From contig DATKOK010000147.1 of NCBI GenBank assembly GCA_035524675.1, positions 1 through 64,000 of the forward strand: a stretch of DNA of 64,000 nt, in the 5' to 3' direction. Each line of letters opens with the position of its first letter. The first letter of the stretch is position 1. The notes under the pieces were generated by a model. That model was given only the letters and a program-made list of their open reading frames with translations. It was not told where the DNA came from and searched no databases. Made by a program: the position numbers and the translations under genes. The stretch is from FEN-987 sp035524675 (GTDB lineage: Archaea > Thermoproteota > Bathyarchaeia > 40CM-2-53-6). Positions 35,097-44,068 of this stretch are shown one piece after another.

Positions 35097-36440
35097 TTAG
35101 GTCGGAAAGTCCTGAATGAATCCGCTACGCATTAGGAATTTGGTTTCGTCTCGGGCGCGCTTTATGATGGCGCGCGCATTAGTGTATATGTGTTCTTTTG
35201 ACGGTTTGAATCTCGCAATTCCTTGTTCTATAGCTTTCTCAGCCACGGCTGTTGCCTCGCGCGGAAAGACTTCCCAATCATCCATGGTGGGGATTATGTT
35301 CTTAGCAGTTAGTCCTTTGTCTTCAGCAACCCGTGCTAGTTCATTAGCTGCGGCTAGACACATTTGGTCAGTTATGGTCTTGGCACGGACATCGATTGTA
35401 CCCCTGAAGATTCCGGGGAATCCGAGTGAGTTATTGAGTTGATTAGGGAAGTCAGATCTTCCTGTTGCCACGACCACGGCTCCCGCTTCTTCAGCCTCCC
35501 ACGGCCAGATTTCAGGGATCGGATTGGCGCATGCGAAGACAATTGCGTCATTGCTCATCCTTCGCACCATTTCCGTTGAAATTACGCCTGGGCCGGGTTT
35601 CGATAAAGCGATGCAGGCGTCGGCTCCGCTGAAAGTGGATTCAAGACCTCCTTCTATTCCTTCGGAATTAGTGGTCCTGCATAGGTCCCATTTTTTTGGA
35701 GATGTCTTTTCCAGGTCGGTGCGATTTGTGTGTAGAGTTCCTTGACTATCTGAGAGTATCAGATTTCCTGGCTTCGCACCAGCCAGAATAAGCAATCGTG
35801 CCAATGCTACGTTGGCCGCACCAGCTCCAATCATAGAAATCTTGACTTCATGAATCTTTTTACCAACTTGTTTGAGCGCGTTTATGAAGCCAGCTAACAC
35901 GACTGTTGCAGTTCCCTGTTGATCATCATGCCAGACTGGAATATCGAGTTGGGATTGCAGTGCATCTAAGATCTCAAAGCACTTGGGTTGCGCGATGTCC
36001 TCTAGATTGATTCCTCCGAATGAAGGCTGAATCCATTTCACTGCAGAAATAACCTCCTGCGTATCCTTCGTGCCCAAACATATAGGAAACGCATCGACCC
36101 CCCCTAGGTACTTGTAGAGAAGCGCTTTCCCTTCCATAACCGGGAGACCGGCTTCAGGACCGATGTCTCCTAGGCCTAATACGCGAGTGCCGTCGGTTAC
36201 AATAGCAATAGTGTTCCACTTGTTAGTGTTCTCGAAAACCGCCTCGGGCCTGTTCCTTATCGAGTTGCATGCCTCCGCCACACCTGGTGTGTACCAAACC
36301 GCAAAATCTTCGAATGATCTTATCGGACATCTAGGGACTATCTCGATTTTTCCTTTGTAGTATGGATGGTACTTTAGCGCGAGCTGGGCAGGAAGAAATG
36401 CCTTCTTCAACGATTCATTGATCGAATTCATTTTCCGCAT
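35097..36440 (-). CDS. maeA: NAD(P)-dependent malic enzyme
   Basis: 447 aa, the small prokaryotic malic enzyme. Motifs: AVWYTPGVAEAC, IVTDGTRVLGLGDIGP, VWHDDQQGTATVVLAG, the Rossmann GAGAANVALARLL and ACANPIPEIWP. It decarboxylates malate to pyruvate with reduction of NAD(P). The start may be the ATG at 36440 or three codons in. No phosphotransacetylase fusion is present. Confidence 0.93.
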   Translation of the reverse strand: MRKMNSINESLKKAFLPAQLALKYHPYYKGKIEIVPRCPIRSFEDFAVWYTPGVAEACNSIRNRPEAVFENTNKWNTIAIVTDGTRVLGLGDIGPEAGLPVMEGKALLYKYLGGVDAFPICLGTKDTQEVISAVKWIQPSFGGINLEDIAQPKCFEILDALQSQLDIPVWHDDQQGTATVVLAGFINALKQVGKKIHEVKISMIGAGAANVALARLLILAGAKPGNLILSDSQGTLHTNRTDLEKTSPKKWDLCRTTNSEGIEGGLESTFSGADACIALSKPGPGVISTEMVRRMSNDAIVFACANPIPEIWPWEAEEAGAVVVATGRSDFPNQLNNSLGFPGIFRGTIDVRAKTITDQMCLAAANELARVAEDKGLTAKNIIPTMDDWEVFPREATAVAEKAIEQGIARFKPSKEHIYTNARAIIKRARDETKFLMRSGFIQDFPT

Positions 36441-36558
36441 GTGAGTAACGAATGCAAGTCACTTAAATAGTGGCCTTGCTTTCAGAATGCGCGAGCTGAA
36501 GCATTTCATCCGACTTAAGCTTAAGCTTGCAACGAAAGTGAAACAGTCGCGATAACAA

Positions 36559-36984
36559 ATGGGCATGTACAAGTACGCAAATCAGACGTGGAATACTAGA
36601 GAGAAGAATGAATTCGAGAAATATCTCCGCCAACTCATGATCAAATGGAGAAGGGAGCCTACTGTTCACAGAATTGAATCTCCCACAAGATTGGACCGTG
36701 CGCGAGCGTTAGGTTACAAAGCTAAGCAGGGGTACGTCGTTGTTCGCGTCCGTATACGTAAGGGTGGCGCTAGGAAGCCGCGCCCGAGGTCTGGAAGGCG
36801 TCCACGGGCACTCGGTGTTGTACGCTTCACACGTGCCATTAGCCTCAAGCATATTGCTGAGATGCGAGCGCAGAAGAAGTTCCCGAATCTACATGTGATG
36901 AACACTTACTATGTCTGGGAAGATGGAACCCACCGCTGGTTCGAAACCATACTCTGCGATCAGACCCTAGGCAAGTTTCGTTAA
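36559..36984 (+). CDS. rpl15e: Ribosomal protein L15e (eL15)
   Basis: 141 aa, somewhat short for the family. MGMYKYANQTW, then REPTVHRIESPTRLDRAR and LGYKAKQGYVVVRVRIRKGG, RKPRPRSGRRPRALG and WFETILCD are standard eL15 signatures. The C-terminus ends soon after DQTLGKFR, earlier than the common ~190-aa form, so the last helical region is missing. It starts the rightward ribosome/RNA-processing run. Confidence 0.92.
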   Translation: MGMYKYANQTWNTREKNEFEKYLRQLMIKWRREPTVHRIESPTRLDRARALGYKAKQGYVVVRVRIRKGGARKPRPRSGRRPRALGVVRFTRAISLKHIAEMRAQKKFPNLHVMNTYYVWEDGTHRWFETILCDQTLGKFR

Positions 36985-36990
36985 TTGTAA

Positions 36991-37803
36991 GTGGAAACTC
37001 AGAGTTTGATCAAGCCGCTGGTTGTCATCAAACTGGGCGGAGCGGCACTCACTGACAAGAAGAGGATTTACACTCCAAGGATGACTGTTATTAGGTCAGT
37101 AGCTCGACAATTGGCCGGAATTAGATCTCGATTTTCCCTTGTTATTGTTCACGGGGCGGGGAGTTATGGGCATATACCAGTTAGCCAGTTCAAACTCTCG
37201 CACGGGTTCCGGAATGATCAGCAACTAACGGGCTTAAGCGAGACGAAGTCTCGACTTTTGGAGTGGGAGTTGATTCTGACCGATATTTTCGTGCAGTTCA
37301 ATATTCCGGTAATCCCGATTACGGCGAGTGATTATGTGATCGCGCGACGCGGCAGGATCGATACGTGTAACATGACCCCCATTAAGGAATGGATGCGGCT
37401 GGGATGTGTTCCGTCAACGGGAGGCGATATCGTCGCTGATGTGTCGTCTGGTTTCTCTATTGTGTCTGGGGATCAGCTGGCGGTCCACATTGCAATGTCG
37501 CTACATGCCTCTAAGTTGATCTTTGGGACTGATGTTGACGGTATCTTTGAATCCGATCCGATCGGGAATAAAGCGGCGCGATTGTTGCGTGTCGTGCAAG
37601 TAAGAAAGGCCAAGCAAATTTCTGCCGGCGTAGCCACTGGCATTACTGATGTTACGGGTGGAATGAAGGGAAAGATTGAGGAGGCTTCTAGGGCGGCAGA
37701 AGCGGGAATTTCAGTCATCTTCGTGAATTTGGTTAAAGGAAATCGGTTGCACGATATAGTGTTGGGCCGCAGATCTGTTATTTGCACAGAACTTGTCGAC
37801 TGA
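36991..37803 (+). CDS. ipk: Isopentenyl phosphate kinase
   Basis: 270 aa, start GTG at 36991, 7 nt after L15e. Amino-acid-kinase fold: VVIKLGGAALTDKK (about 10-23), VIVHGAGSYGHIPVSQFKLSHG with the substrate His, STGGDIV, and a late TGGMKGKIEEASRAAEAG. It phosphorylates isopentenyl phosphate to IPP in the archaeal modified mevalonate pathway for membrane lipids. The conserved HGAGSYGH tells it apart from UMP or carbamate kinases. Confidence 0.92.
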   Translation: METQSLIKPLVVIKLGGAALTDKKRIYTPRMTVIRSVARQLAGIRSRFSLVIVHGAGSYGHIPVSQFKLSHGFRNDQQLTGLSETKSRLLEWELILTDIFVQFNIPVIPITASDYVIARRGRIDTCNMTPIKEWMRLGCVPSTGGDIVADVSSGFSIVSGDQLAVHIAMSLHASKLIFGTDVDGIFESDPIGNKAARLLRVVQVRKAKQISAGVATGITDVTGGMKGKIEEASRAAEAGISVIFVNLVKGNRLHDIVLGRRSVICTELVD

Positions 37804-38169
37804 TCATAGGAGCGGGAGATTTCCCGTGATTTTGTCTACGAGCTCAACGGGAGCTGGCCCGATTCCTACGCATGTAGCGGTTCCGGGTAAGATCTGTGTT
37901 AATCCACTATCGTGAATGATTGCTGAGGGCAGTCCAAGCTCTTTCGCCTCCTCGTTCAGCTTGTTGAGATCACTCTCACTTGTCACCTTGACTGCTACTT
38001 TGCACTGGCCTTCATCAAACCATCTTTGCCACCAATCCGGATGAGCCCGTTTTGTCTCTTCGGCGGCGGTGATGACGGCATGACCCACCTGTACTGCTAT
38101 CTTGCCTTTGCCCATGTCAAGGTCTCTCCTTACGGCGACCACGAGCTTATACCTGAATTCTCGCGTCAA
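37804..38169 (-). CDS. pth2: Peptidyl-tRNA hydrolase, archaeal type (Pth2)
   Basis: 121 aa from the TTG at 38169. The open frame extends further, but the extra residues would overlap the divergent COG1325 gene and are not Pth2-like. Core: FRYKLVVAVRRDLDMGKGKI, QVGHAVITAAEETKR, CKVAVKVTSESDLNKL and TVCVGIGPAPVELVDKITG-like end (here ATCVGIGPAPVELVD). It releases peptides from stalled peptidyl-tRNA. Convergent with ipk. Confidence 0.9.
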   Translation of the reverse strand: MTREFRYKLVVAVRRDLDMGKGKIAVQVGHAVITAAEETKRAHPDWWQRWFDEGQCKVAVKVTSESDLNKLNEEAKELGLPSAIIHDSGLTQILPGTATCVGIGPAPVELVDKITGNLPLL

Positions 38170-38220
38170 CGATACCGAACCTATTTTGCTTGCCAGATAG
38201 CAATAGGCATCTGATATAGG

Positions 38221-38652
38221 TTGAGACAGGAACCGATTCAATCTGTCGAGCTTAGCACAATTGCTCACGCGACAGAAGACCCTAGCAAAGTCGACAAGGC
38301 GCTGCAAACCTTGTTGCTGGGCATTCACCAACAATTCACTCGTCAATACCTGGAAGGTCATTATGGGAATCCGATCGTAAAGATTGAGGCAAAGCTCACG
38401 GATGAGAGCGCGGGACACTTTGCCCACTTGTTGGGCAGTAAGCTATCCAAGAGTGAACGACTCGTACTTCTGAGAGATCTTCACTTGCATTCAGATGATG
38501 ATGGTAACCTTTTCGTCCGAGTGGACAAGCAGAAATTGCTCCAAGAAGTATTTCGGATTGCCGAGGATGATCCGATTCGAGTTAAGATCAAGTTCAATCG
38601 TCTGATAGGTGATTGTAAAAAATCTATGATGGTATTTTTGGAGTCGGACTGA
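38221..38652 (+). CDS. COG1325-type RNA-binding protein (exosome-associated family)
   Basis: 143 aa, start TTG at 38221. The pattern SVELSTIAHATEDPSKVDKA near the start and 'HYGNPIVKIEAKL' in the middle matches the archaeal COG1325/DUF54 family, which typically sits just upstream of RNase P p30 and Pop5 and the exosome genes. It is thought to be an RNA-binding accessory of the exosome or RNase P operon. It is divergent from pth2 with 51 nt between starts. Confidence 0.8.
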   Translation: MRQEPIQSVELSTIAHATEDPSKVDKALQTLLLGIHQQFTRQYLEGHYGNPIVKIEAKLTDESAGHFAHLLGSKLSKSERLVLLRDLHLHSDDDGNLFVRVDKQKLLQEVFRIAEDDPIRVKIKFNRLIGDCKKSMMVFLESD

Positions 38653-38657
38653 CTGAT

Positions 38658-39368
38658 TTGGTCAAATTCTTGGATTTACATATTGTTCCTAAGATTGAGG
38701 ATGAGTCATCATGTAGACGCATGGCAGAATTGTTAGCGTTGAGTGGATACCAGGCAATTGGGCTTACCGTTCCCACTGGGCTCTTGAGAGACAAGCTGAA
38801 AGACTTACGCGAGTGCTTCCAGGACTCGGGCATCGAAGTGCTCCTCAGGGCAGATTTGACTTGTTCGAGGCGGGAAGAACTCTTGAAATTGCTTCGACGT
38901 TTCCGGCCTGCATTTGACATAATTGGAGTACGATGCACGAATCATAATCTGGCACTTGTTGCAGCGAGAGATCGCCGAGTAGACTTGATTTTCTTTGATT
39001 CTGCTAGGCGAAATGTTTGGCTAGATGATTCTATTGCAAATGTCGCTAACGCTGCCTTTGAACTTAATCTGAGCATATTGCTCGAGCGGGGGGACCGGCT
39101 TACCATTACAAGACTCATGAAAGACGTCAATATCGCCTTGCGACATGACATGCAGATGGTACTTTCGAGCGGAGGCGCCTCCCCGTTCGCTATCCGGGCG
39201 CCGGTTCAACTGATGGCTATTGCGGAAGTTCTCGGATTGACCAAACAGGAAGCAATTGATAGCGTGTCGACGATCCCTTCTCGAATCGCTACTAGGAACG
39301 TAGGACGCAGGTCGGGAACCTACGTAGAGGAAGGCGTCAGAACGATAGCGGAGTTCACTGAAGCATGA
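38658..39368 (+). CDS. rnp3: RNase P protein component 3 (p30)
   Basis: 236 aa TIM-barrel protein, start TTG at 38658. Features: FLDLHIVPKIED at the start, YQAIGLTVPTG, FDIIGVRCTNHNLALVAARD, VDLIFFDSARR and a late LSSGGASPFAIRAPVQLMAIAEVLG. It binds the specificity region of RNase P RNA together with Pop5. Overlaps rnp2 by 4 nt (ATGA). Confidence 0.88.
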   Translation: MVKFLDLHIVPKIEDESSCRRMAELLALSGYQAIGLTVPTGLLRDKLKDLRECFQDSGIEVLLRADLTCSRREELLKLLRRFRPAFDIIGVRCTNHNLALVAARDRRVDLIFFDSARRNVWLDDSIANVANAAFELNLSILLERGDRLTITRLMKDVNIALRHDMQMVLSSGGASPFAIRAPVQLMAIAEVLGLTKQEAIDSVSTIPSRIATRNVGRRSGTYVEEGVRTIAEFTEA

Positions 39369-39664
39369 GCAGACGATACTTACAAATCACGATACGGTCA
39401 AAATCAAGCGTGACGGAGGAGCAATTCTCTCAGGCACTGAACGCCTCAATCATAAGATACTTCGGAGAAATCGGTTTGAGCCGTATTGCACCCAAATTAA
39501 TTCGGTTTGATTCACGCAAATCTAATGCTGTAGTCGCTTTCGCGAAGGATCATACGGTTGAGATGCAGGCAGCTCTCGCATTCATCAGCCAAGTAGGTGA
39601 ATCCGAAACAGTGATGTTACCGTTGAAAACTTCTGGAACTATCAAAGGGCTAGGTAAATCATAA
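39365..39664 (+). CDS. rnp2: RNase P protein component 2 (Pop5)
   Basis: 99 aa, start ATG overlapping the p30 stop. The alpha-beta ferredoxin-like pattern (RYLQITIRSKSSVTEEQFSQ, RYFGEIGLSRIAPKLIRFD, NAVVAFAKDHTVEMQAALAF) matches archaeal Pop5. With p30 it forms the heterotetramer that activates the catalytic domain of RNase P RNA. Confidence 0.88.
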   Translation: MSRRYLQITIRSKSSVTEEQFSQALNASIIRYFGEIGLSRIAPKLIRFDSRKSNAVVAFAKDHTVEMQAALAFISQVGESETVMLPLKTSGTIKGLGKS

Positions 39665-39695
39665 CAATGTTTTTGATTGTGCGCTCTATCTAATG

Positions 39696-39772
39696 TGTGG
39701 GGATGAAGAAGCCAGTCCCAGTCGGATTTCATTGCTGAAGAGATGACGACCTCAGCGACGGGCTGACCCACA
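39696..39772 (+). ncRNA. C/D box guide sRNA
   Basis: A 6-bp terminal stem TGTGGG/CCCACA (39696-39701 and 39767-39772) encloses a C box GATGAAG (39702-39708), a D' box CTGA (39735-39738), a C' box AGATGAC (39741-39747) and a D box CTGA (39763-39766). The order C-guide-D'-C'-guide-D, the total of 77 nt and the stem next to C and D are as expected for archaeal 2'-O-methylation guides that bind L7Ae, Nop5 and fibrillarin. The D guide lies between 39748 and 39762. Targets were not identified by eye. It lies alone in the gap between rnp2 and psmA. Confidence 0.6.
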
Positions 39773-39909
39773 TTCAAAGAACCTGACCAGTTGGTAAGTG
39801 ACCCAGTCAATAAATCGTGAGAATAAGCACTCAGAGAAGGCAGGTAAGGTTTTATTAGAGAAACTTACTGAATGGGACGAATTTCGCGTCAGAGGAATCT
39901 GAATTGTCA

Positions 39910-40650
39910 ATGTTTTCTGTTCCAGGAGCTTACGATCGTGCCATAACTGTTTTCTCTCCAGATGGGAGACTGTTTCAGGTCGAATACGCGTCAGAGACCG
40001 TGAAAAGAGGAGCGACAGTCTTAGGAATTGCATGCCCTGATGGAGTAGTCCTTGCCGCGGAAGAGAGGGCGACCTCGAAACTCCAGGATCCTTCATTCAT
40101 GTGGAAGATTTTCCAGATAGACGATCACGTTGGTGCAGCAGTGGCGGGTTTGAGTTGCGATGCGCATATTCTCGTCGACCAGGCTAGAGTTTATGCACAA
40201 TCCAACCGGCTGCTATACGATGAACCGATTGACGTAGAGATCCTAACCCGTAGGATTGGAGAGATAAAGCAACTCTACACCCAGCATGCTGGCGTTCGTC
40301 CGTTCGGTATCTCGATGCTGTTTGGAGGGCTCGACAGAAAGGGAAGTAGATTATTCTGGACTGATCCGAGCGGGGCATTTCTTGCATACAAGGCTTGGGC
40401 TATTGGAGCTGGTGGAGACGCTGCAAATGAGATTCTAGAAGCAGAGTACAAAGACAACATGACCATCGATGACGCAGTCCTCCTAGCGCTAAAGTGCATG
40501 AACAAGGTCTTGGAGGAGAAACTGGACGCACAGAAGATTCGCATCGCCACAGTCCCAGCAGCCTCAAAGAAATTCGCGAAACTAACGCAGGAAGAAGTCG
40601 AGAAATACTTGAAGCGACTTGACTCTTCCAAAAAGGCCGTTAGTCGATGA
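39910..40650 (+). CDS. psmA: Proteasome subunit alpha
   Basis: 246 aa from the ATG at 39910; a TTG two codons earlier is possible. The N-terminal gating region and H0 helix read FSVPGAYDRAITVFSPDGR and QVEYASETVKRGATVLGI. No catalytic N-terminal Thr, as expected for alpha subunits. It forms the outer gated rings of the 20S core. The next gene, sdo1, overlaps by 4 nt. Confidence 0.95.
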   Translation: MFSVPGAYDRAITVFSPDGRLFQVEYASETVKRGATVLGIACPDGVVLAAEERATSKLQDPSFMWKIFQIDDHVGAAVAGLSCDAHILVDQARVYAQSNRLLYDEPIDVEILTRRIGEIKQLYTQHAGVRPFGISMLFGGLDRKGSRLFWTDPSGAFLAYKAWAIGAGGDAANEILEAEYKDNMTIDDAVLLALKCMNKVLEEKLDAQKIRIATVPAASKKFAKLTQEEVEKYLKRLDSSKKAVSR

Positions 40651-41336
40651 GTGACTCATTTTCGACTGCGAGAATTTCAAGAAGCGGCGAGAAATTCGAG
40701 ATACTTGTAAAACCAGAGCCTGCCCTAGAGTATAAGATGGGCAAGCAATTGTCAGTATCTCAATTACTTGCAATAGACGAGATTTATAGTGACGCAGGTA
40801 AGGGAACCCATGCCTCGACGGAGAAACTCCAGAAAGCATTCGGAACGATCGATGCCCTCAAGATTGCCGAGGAGATTATGAAACATGGTGAACTCCAGCT
40901 CACTACGGACCAGAGACGCCAACTGGTCGAAGACAAGCGAAAACAGATAGTGGCTTTCATCAGCAGAAACTGCATAGATCCGCGAACGGCAACTCCACAC
41001 CCACCACTAAGAATAGAACAAGCACTAGCTCAGGTCAAATTTTCTATCGACCCGTTCAAAAGTGCTGACGAGCAAGCAAAGGAGATCATTGAGCAACTTA
41101 GACCCATCCTACCAATCAAGATGGAGCACATGCGTGTGGCAGTGAAAGTAATGGCGGAATTCGCCGCGAAGGGATACGGAGCAGTCAAGGGATATGGTAC
41201 AATCACTCGCGAGGAATGGCAAGCAGACGGCTCGCTAGTCGCAGTGGTCGAAATGCCAGCCGGGCTGTACGGGCCATTTCTTGAGAGATTAGGAAAGATA
41301 ACTCAGGGCACAATTGAGGCGAAAGTGCTAAAGTGA
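40647..41336 (+). CDS. sdo1: Ribosome maturation protein SDO1 (SBDS homologue)
   Basis: 229 aa three-domain SBDS. The N-terminal FYSH domain contains YEILVKPE-like text (KFEILVKPEPALEYKMGK) and VSQLLAIDEIYSDAGKG, followed by the helical domain (LTTDQRRQLVEDKRKQI) and a C-terminal ferredoxin fold (RPILPIKMEHMRVAVKV). It works with EF-2-like GTPases to release the anti-association factor aIF6 from new 50S subunits. It overlaps psmA by 4 nt. Confidence 0.93.
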   Translation: MSDSFSTARISRSGEKFEILVKPEPALEYKMGKQLSVSQLLAIDEIYSDAGKGTHASTEKLQKAFGTIDALKIAEEIMKHGELQLTTDQRRQLVEDKRKQIVAFISRNCIDPRTATPHPPLRIEQALAQVKFSIDPFKSADEQAKEIIEQLRPILPIKMEHMRVAVKVMAEFAAKGYGAVKGYGTITREEWQADGSLVAVVEMPAGLYGPFLERLGKITQGTIEAKVLK

Positions 41337-41417
41337 CCAGTGCAAGACAGATCCTTGGATTGCCGGCTTCAGCGTAGCAGTGGGCGTCAAACTCTGTTGC
41401 CATCCCAAGACGTGAAG

Positions 41418-42278
41418 CTAGGGCGCTGATTGCGTCGAGTTCGTCACGATAACCGTTGTATTATAAGCAGCAGGCGCAGACGAGATCTGGGTGATAGTTG
41501 TCTCTGCCACTGTTGTAGTTGTAGTTTGGGTTATCGTGCTGTTAGCCACCGTGCCAGTCACAAGGACAGTGACTGATTGGTTATTGAGTCGAGTAAGGGT
41601 TATCGTCGTGTTGTTCTGCCCGGGCAAGGCGTAGGATACAGTAGTGCTGTTAGAAGGGTTTAGTGTTGCATTTTCGGTAGTTGTCTCGGTTTGAGATGTG
41701 AAGTTTCCACTCGATGATGAGGGGTGTTCGTACTTCGTAACGGTAGTAGAGTTCATACCGACATTAGTGCTCGTTACATTCTGGCTCAACCCGACAATTA
41801 GTCCTGACCCGATCGACCGATTCATGGTCATGGTTCCTGAAAGCGCCAGGTACGCAATCGATGATAACCTGCTCGGGGGGGCGTCAACAGTCACCGTACT
41901 ATTGTTCTGGATTAAGCCATGAAGAACAAGCTCCCCGGCACTAGATCTGCCATAGAGCGCAAACTCGCCCAACCGGTTGGATGAACCGCTACCGTCGGAG
42001 ACCGTATAATTAACGGAAACAATTTGAAGTCGCCCCGTCAAGTTGCCTAATACCGATCCGCCTTCTCCATCACCACGTATCCCCCCGATCAAATCCAGAG
42101 TTGCCGCACCTAGCGAACCGAGAGTAGCATTTAGTGAAGTGGCCTGACCAGTTAAATGAAAAATGACAGTCCCAACCTGACTCTGAATCTGCTCAGCAAT
42201 CGCAGGGGATAACGAAAGTGCAGAGACTGCAAGGAGGACCATGACAATTACATATCGATCTGACCGTTTTCTTGCCAT
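41418..42278 (-). CDS. Secreted Ser/Thr/Asn-rich hypothetical protein
   Basis: 286 aa from the ATG at 42278 (an upstream ATG at 42338 adds 20 residues before the signal). A Sec-type signal peptide, MARKRSDRYVIVMVLLAVSA up to LSPAIAEQ, is followed by a mature part rich in N-x-S/T sequons and Thr runs (TITQTTTTTVAETTITQ). No C-terminal membrane anchor is seen. It is likely an exported, glycosylated surface or extracellular protein. It is the only leftward gene within the rightward proteasome-exosome run. No family is recognised. Confidence 0.6.
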   Translation of the reverse strand: MARKRSDRYVIVMVLLAVSALSLSPAIAEQIQSQVGTVIFHLTGQATSLNATLGSLGAATLDLIGGIRGDGEGGSVLGNLTGRLQIVSVNYTVSDGSGSSNRLGEFALYGRSSAGELVLHGLIQNNSTVTVDAPPSRLSSIAYLALSGTMTMNRSIGSGLIVGLSQNVTSTNVGMNSTTVTKYEHPSSSSGNFTSQTETTTENATLNPSNSTTVSYALPGQNNTTITLTRLNNQSVTVLVTGTVANSTITQTTTTTVAETTITQISSAPAAYNTTVIVTNSTQSAP

Positions 42279-42597
42279 GTACTTTCTGGACCGCAGATTC
42301 AAGTATTCTAGTATATCAACGTTCGCACAACGAGACATTCGCGTTCCGAGGTTATGTCAGCAAGTAAGGAACCGTCCATATGTTCTTTCGGACCCCGATT
42401 CTAAGTACTAAAGACACGTCGATATTCCATTCCGACTATGGTTCAGCCTGGTCCATTTGCGCCCTCACGTTCTAGGCCACGCAATGTCATAGTTATCGCG
42501 CCGAGTTGACGCGCAACTTGGACAGAGGCTAAAGAGTCGTCTTTCTTGGAGCATCAAAGTATAATTAGCAGCCTTCTTTGTTCTGACCAACTTCGAG
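42279..42597. other. Gene-free region upstream of rrp4
   Basis: About 319 bp between the secreted-protein gene and rrp4. I see no RNA gene or coding signal apart from the rrp4 TATA box at its right end. It contains an imperfect GC-rich inverted segment (GCGCCGAGTTGACGCGC at about 42497-42513) of uncertain meaning. Confidence 0.5.
42560..42567 (+). promoter_or_regulatory. TATA box upstream of rrp4
   Basis: TATAATTA lies 31-38 nt before the TTG at 42598. A start near 42588 would give a short leader and favours the TTG start of rrp4, although the ATG at 42613 is also possible. This is the likely promoter for the whole exosome-L37Ae-Brix-Pcc1 run. Confidence 0.6.
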
Positions 42598-43332
42598 TTG
42601 GACCAGTTGACGATGCACGCTGAACAGAAGCAGTTAGTGACTCCAGGAGATCTTCTCGGTGAGGGACCATACTTTGCTGGAGAGAATACTTACCGAGACG
42701 GGACGAAGATTTACGCCGCTAGGATTGGGTTAGCGGATATAGTTGGGAATAAGCTAATCGTCGTCCCAATCAAAGGCGCTTACATACCTAGGATCGATGA
42801 CATCGTTTTGGGTAGGATCACTGATATTGGAATGTCAGGATGGCAAGTCGATATTTGCGCACCATACCCTGCGATGCTCCCAGTCTCTGAAACACCGATG
42901 CAGCGAGGCCGTGATATTGGAAGGCGTGATCTCTCACATATCTATGGAGTCGGTGACTTGACATTGGCTCAAGTGATCGCGTTTGACCGCACACGCGACC
43001 CCCTCCTGACGACGAAAGGAAGAGGATTGGGCAAGATTACGTCAGGCCGCGTTGCAAGGATTACACCCGCAAAGATCCCGCGTATAATTGGCAAGAAGGG
43101 ATCGATGATAACAATGTTGAAGAAGGAGACTAATACCGATATCGTCCCTGGGCAAAACGGAGTGATCCTTGCTACAGGGAAAAACCCTGACCAGGAAAGG
43201 ATTGCTGTTGAAGCTCTCTACATGATCGAACGAGAAGCCCATTCAAGTGGATTAACCGATCGCGTAAGAGCTTTCATACTAAATGAAATGAAGGGAAAAG
43301 AAGTTGGACAACAAACAAGTTCGCTTACTTGA
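42598..43332 (+). CDS. rrp4: Exosome RNA-binding subunit Rrp4
   Basis: 244 aa (239 aa if the ATG at 42613 is used). N-terminal domain: VTPGDLLGEGPYFAGENTYRDG. The S1 domain is around VVPIKGAYIPRIDDIVLGRI. The KH domain has IPRIIGKKGSMI (GxxG). It caps the Rrp41/Rrp42 hexamer and recruits RNA for 3'-5' degradation or A-rich tailing. It overlaps rrp41 by 29 nt. Confidence 0.95.
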   Translation: MDQLTMHAEQKQLVTPGDLLGEGPYFAGENTYRDGTKIYAARIGLADIVGNKLIVVPIKGAYIPRIDDIVLGRITDIGMSGWQVDICAPYPAMLPVSETPMQRGRDIGRRDLSHIYGVGDLTLAQVIAFDRTRDPLLTTKGRGLGKITSGRVARITPAKIPRIIGKKGSMITMLKKETNTDIVPGQNGVILATGKNPDQERIAVEALYMIEREAHSSGLTDRVRAFILNEMKGKEVGQQTSSLT

Positions 43333-44068
43333 TGATAACGGCTTACGAGTGGACGGTCGGAGAATTGACGAGCTTCGACCGATCAAAATTGAAGTCGGCA
43401 CATTGGACAAAGCCGACGGGTCAGCATATGTCGAGCACGGAAGAAACAAGATCCTCGCTGCGGTGTATGGTCCACGGGAAGCTCATCCCAAGCACATAGC
43501 GCTCGCTGATCGAGCTGTAATAAGATGTCGATATCACATGGCACCTTTCTCAACGGATGAACGGAAATCTCCCGCCCCATCGAGGCGCGAATTAGAACTG
43601 TCGAAGGTAATTAGGGAGGCTCTGGAACCCGCCGTCATGTCCGAATACTTCCCCCGATCAACTATAGATATCTTCATCGAGGTTCTCCAAGCAGATGCGG
43701 GGACAAGATGTGCTGGAATAACCGCTGCAGCATTAGCACTTGCAGACGCTGGGATCCCGATGCGTGAGTTGGTTGCGGGATGCGCGGCTGGTAAGGTGGA
43801 TGGAAAAGTTGTACTCGACCTTTCGGATATTGAAGATAAACAAGGCGAAGCTGATCTGCCGGTAGCACTAATGCCGAAATCCAATGTAGTAAGCCTTTTG
43901 CAAATGGACGGATCACTAACAGAAGAGGAATTCAAGCAAGCCCTTGACATGAGTATTGATGCATGCAGAAGAATACACGAAATGCAGCGAGAAGCTCTCA
44001 GACATAGATATCATGTTGTTAAAGACGAAGCCGACAAGGAAGAGGAAGCGACGGAGGTCAACGCCTGA
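43304..44068 (+). CDS. rrp41: Exosome catalytic subunit Rrp41
   Basis: 254 aa RNase PH fold, start TTG at 43304. LRVDGRRIDELRPIKIEVG, GSAYVEHGRNKILAAVYGPRE, the DERKSPAPSRRELELSKV basic motif, and SIDIFIEVLQADAGTRCAG-type text (STIDIFIEVLQADAGTRCAG here) with the phosphate-binding region. A late Glu-rich tail (DKEEEATEV) is seen. It carries the phosphorolytic active site with Rrp42. Overlaps rrp42 by 1 nt. Confidence 0.95.
   Translation: MDNKQVRLLDDNGLRVDGRRIDELRPIKIEVGTLDKADGSAYVEHGRNKILAAVYGPREAHPKHIALADRAVIRCRYHMAPFSTDERKSPAPSRRELELSKVIREALEPAVMSEYFPRSTIDIFIEVLQADAGTRCAGITAAALALADAGIPMRELVAGCAAGKVDGKVVLDLSDIEDKQGEADLPVALMPKSNVVSLLQMDGSLTEEEFKQALDMSIDACRRIHEMQREALRHRYHVVKDEADKEEEATEVNA

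Noticed and set aside
38170..38427. N-terminal extension of Pth2.
   Set aside because: It overlaps the divergent COG1325 gene and lacks similarity to Pth2; the TTG at 38169 gives the usual length.
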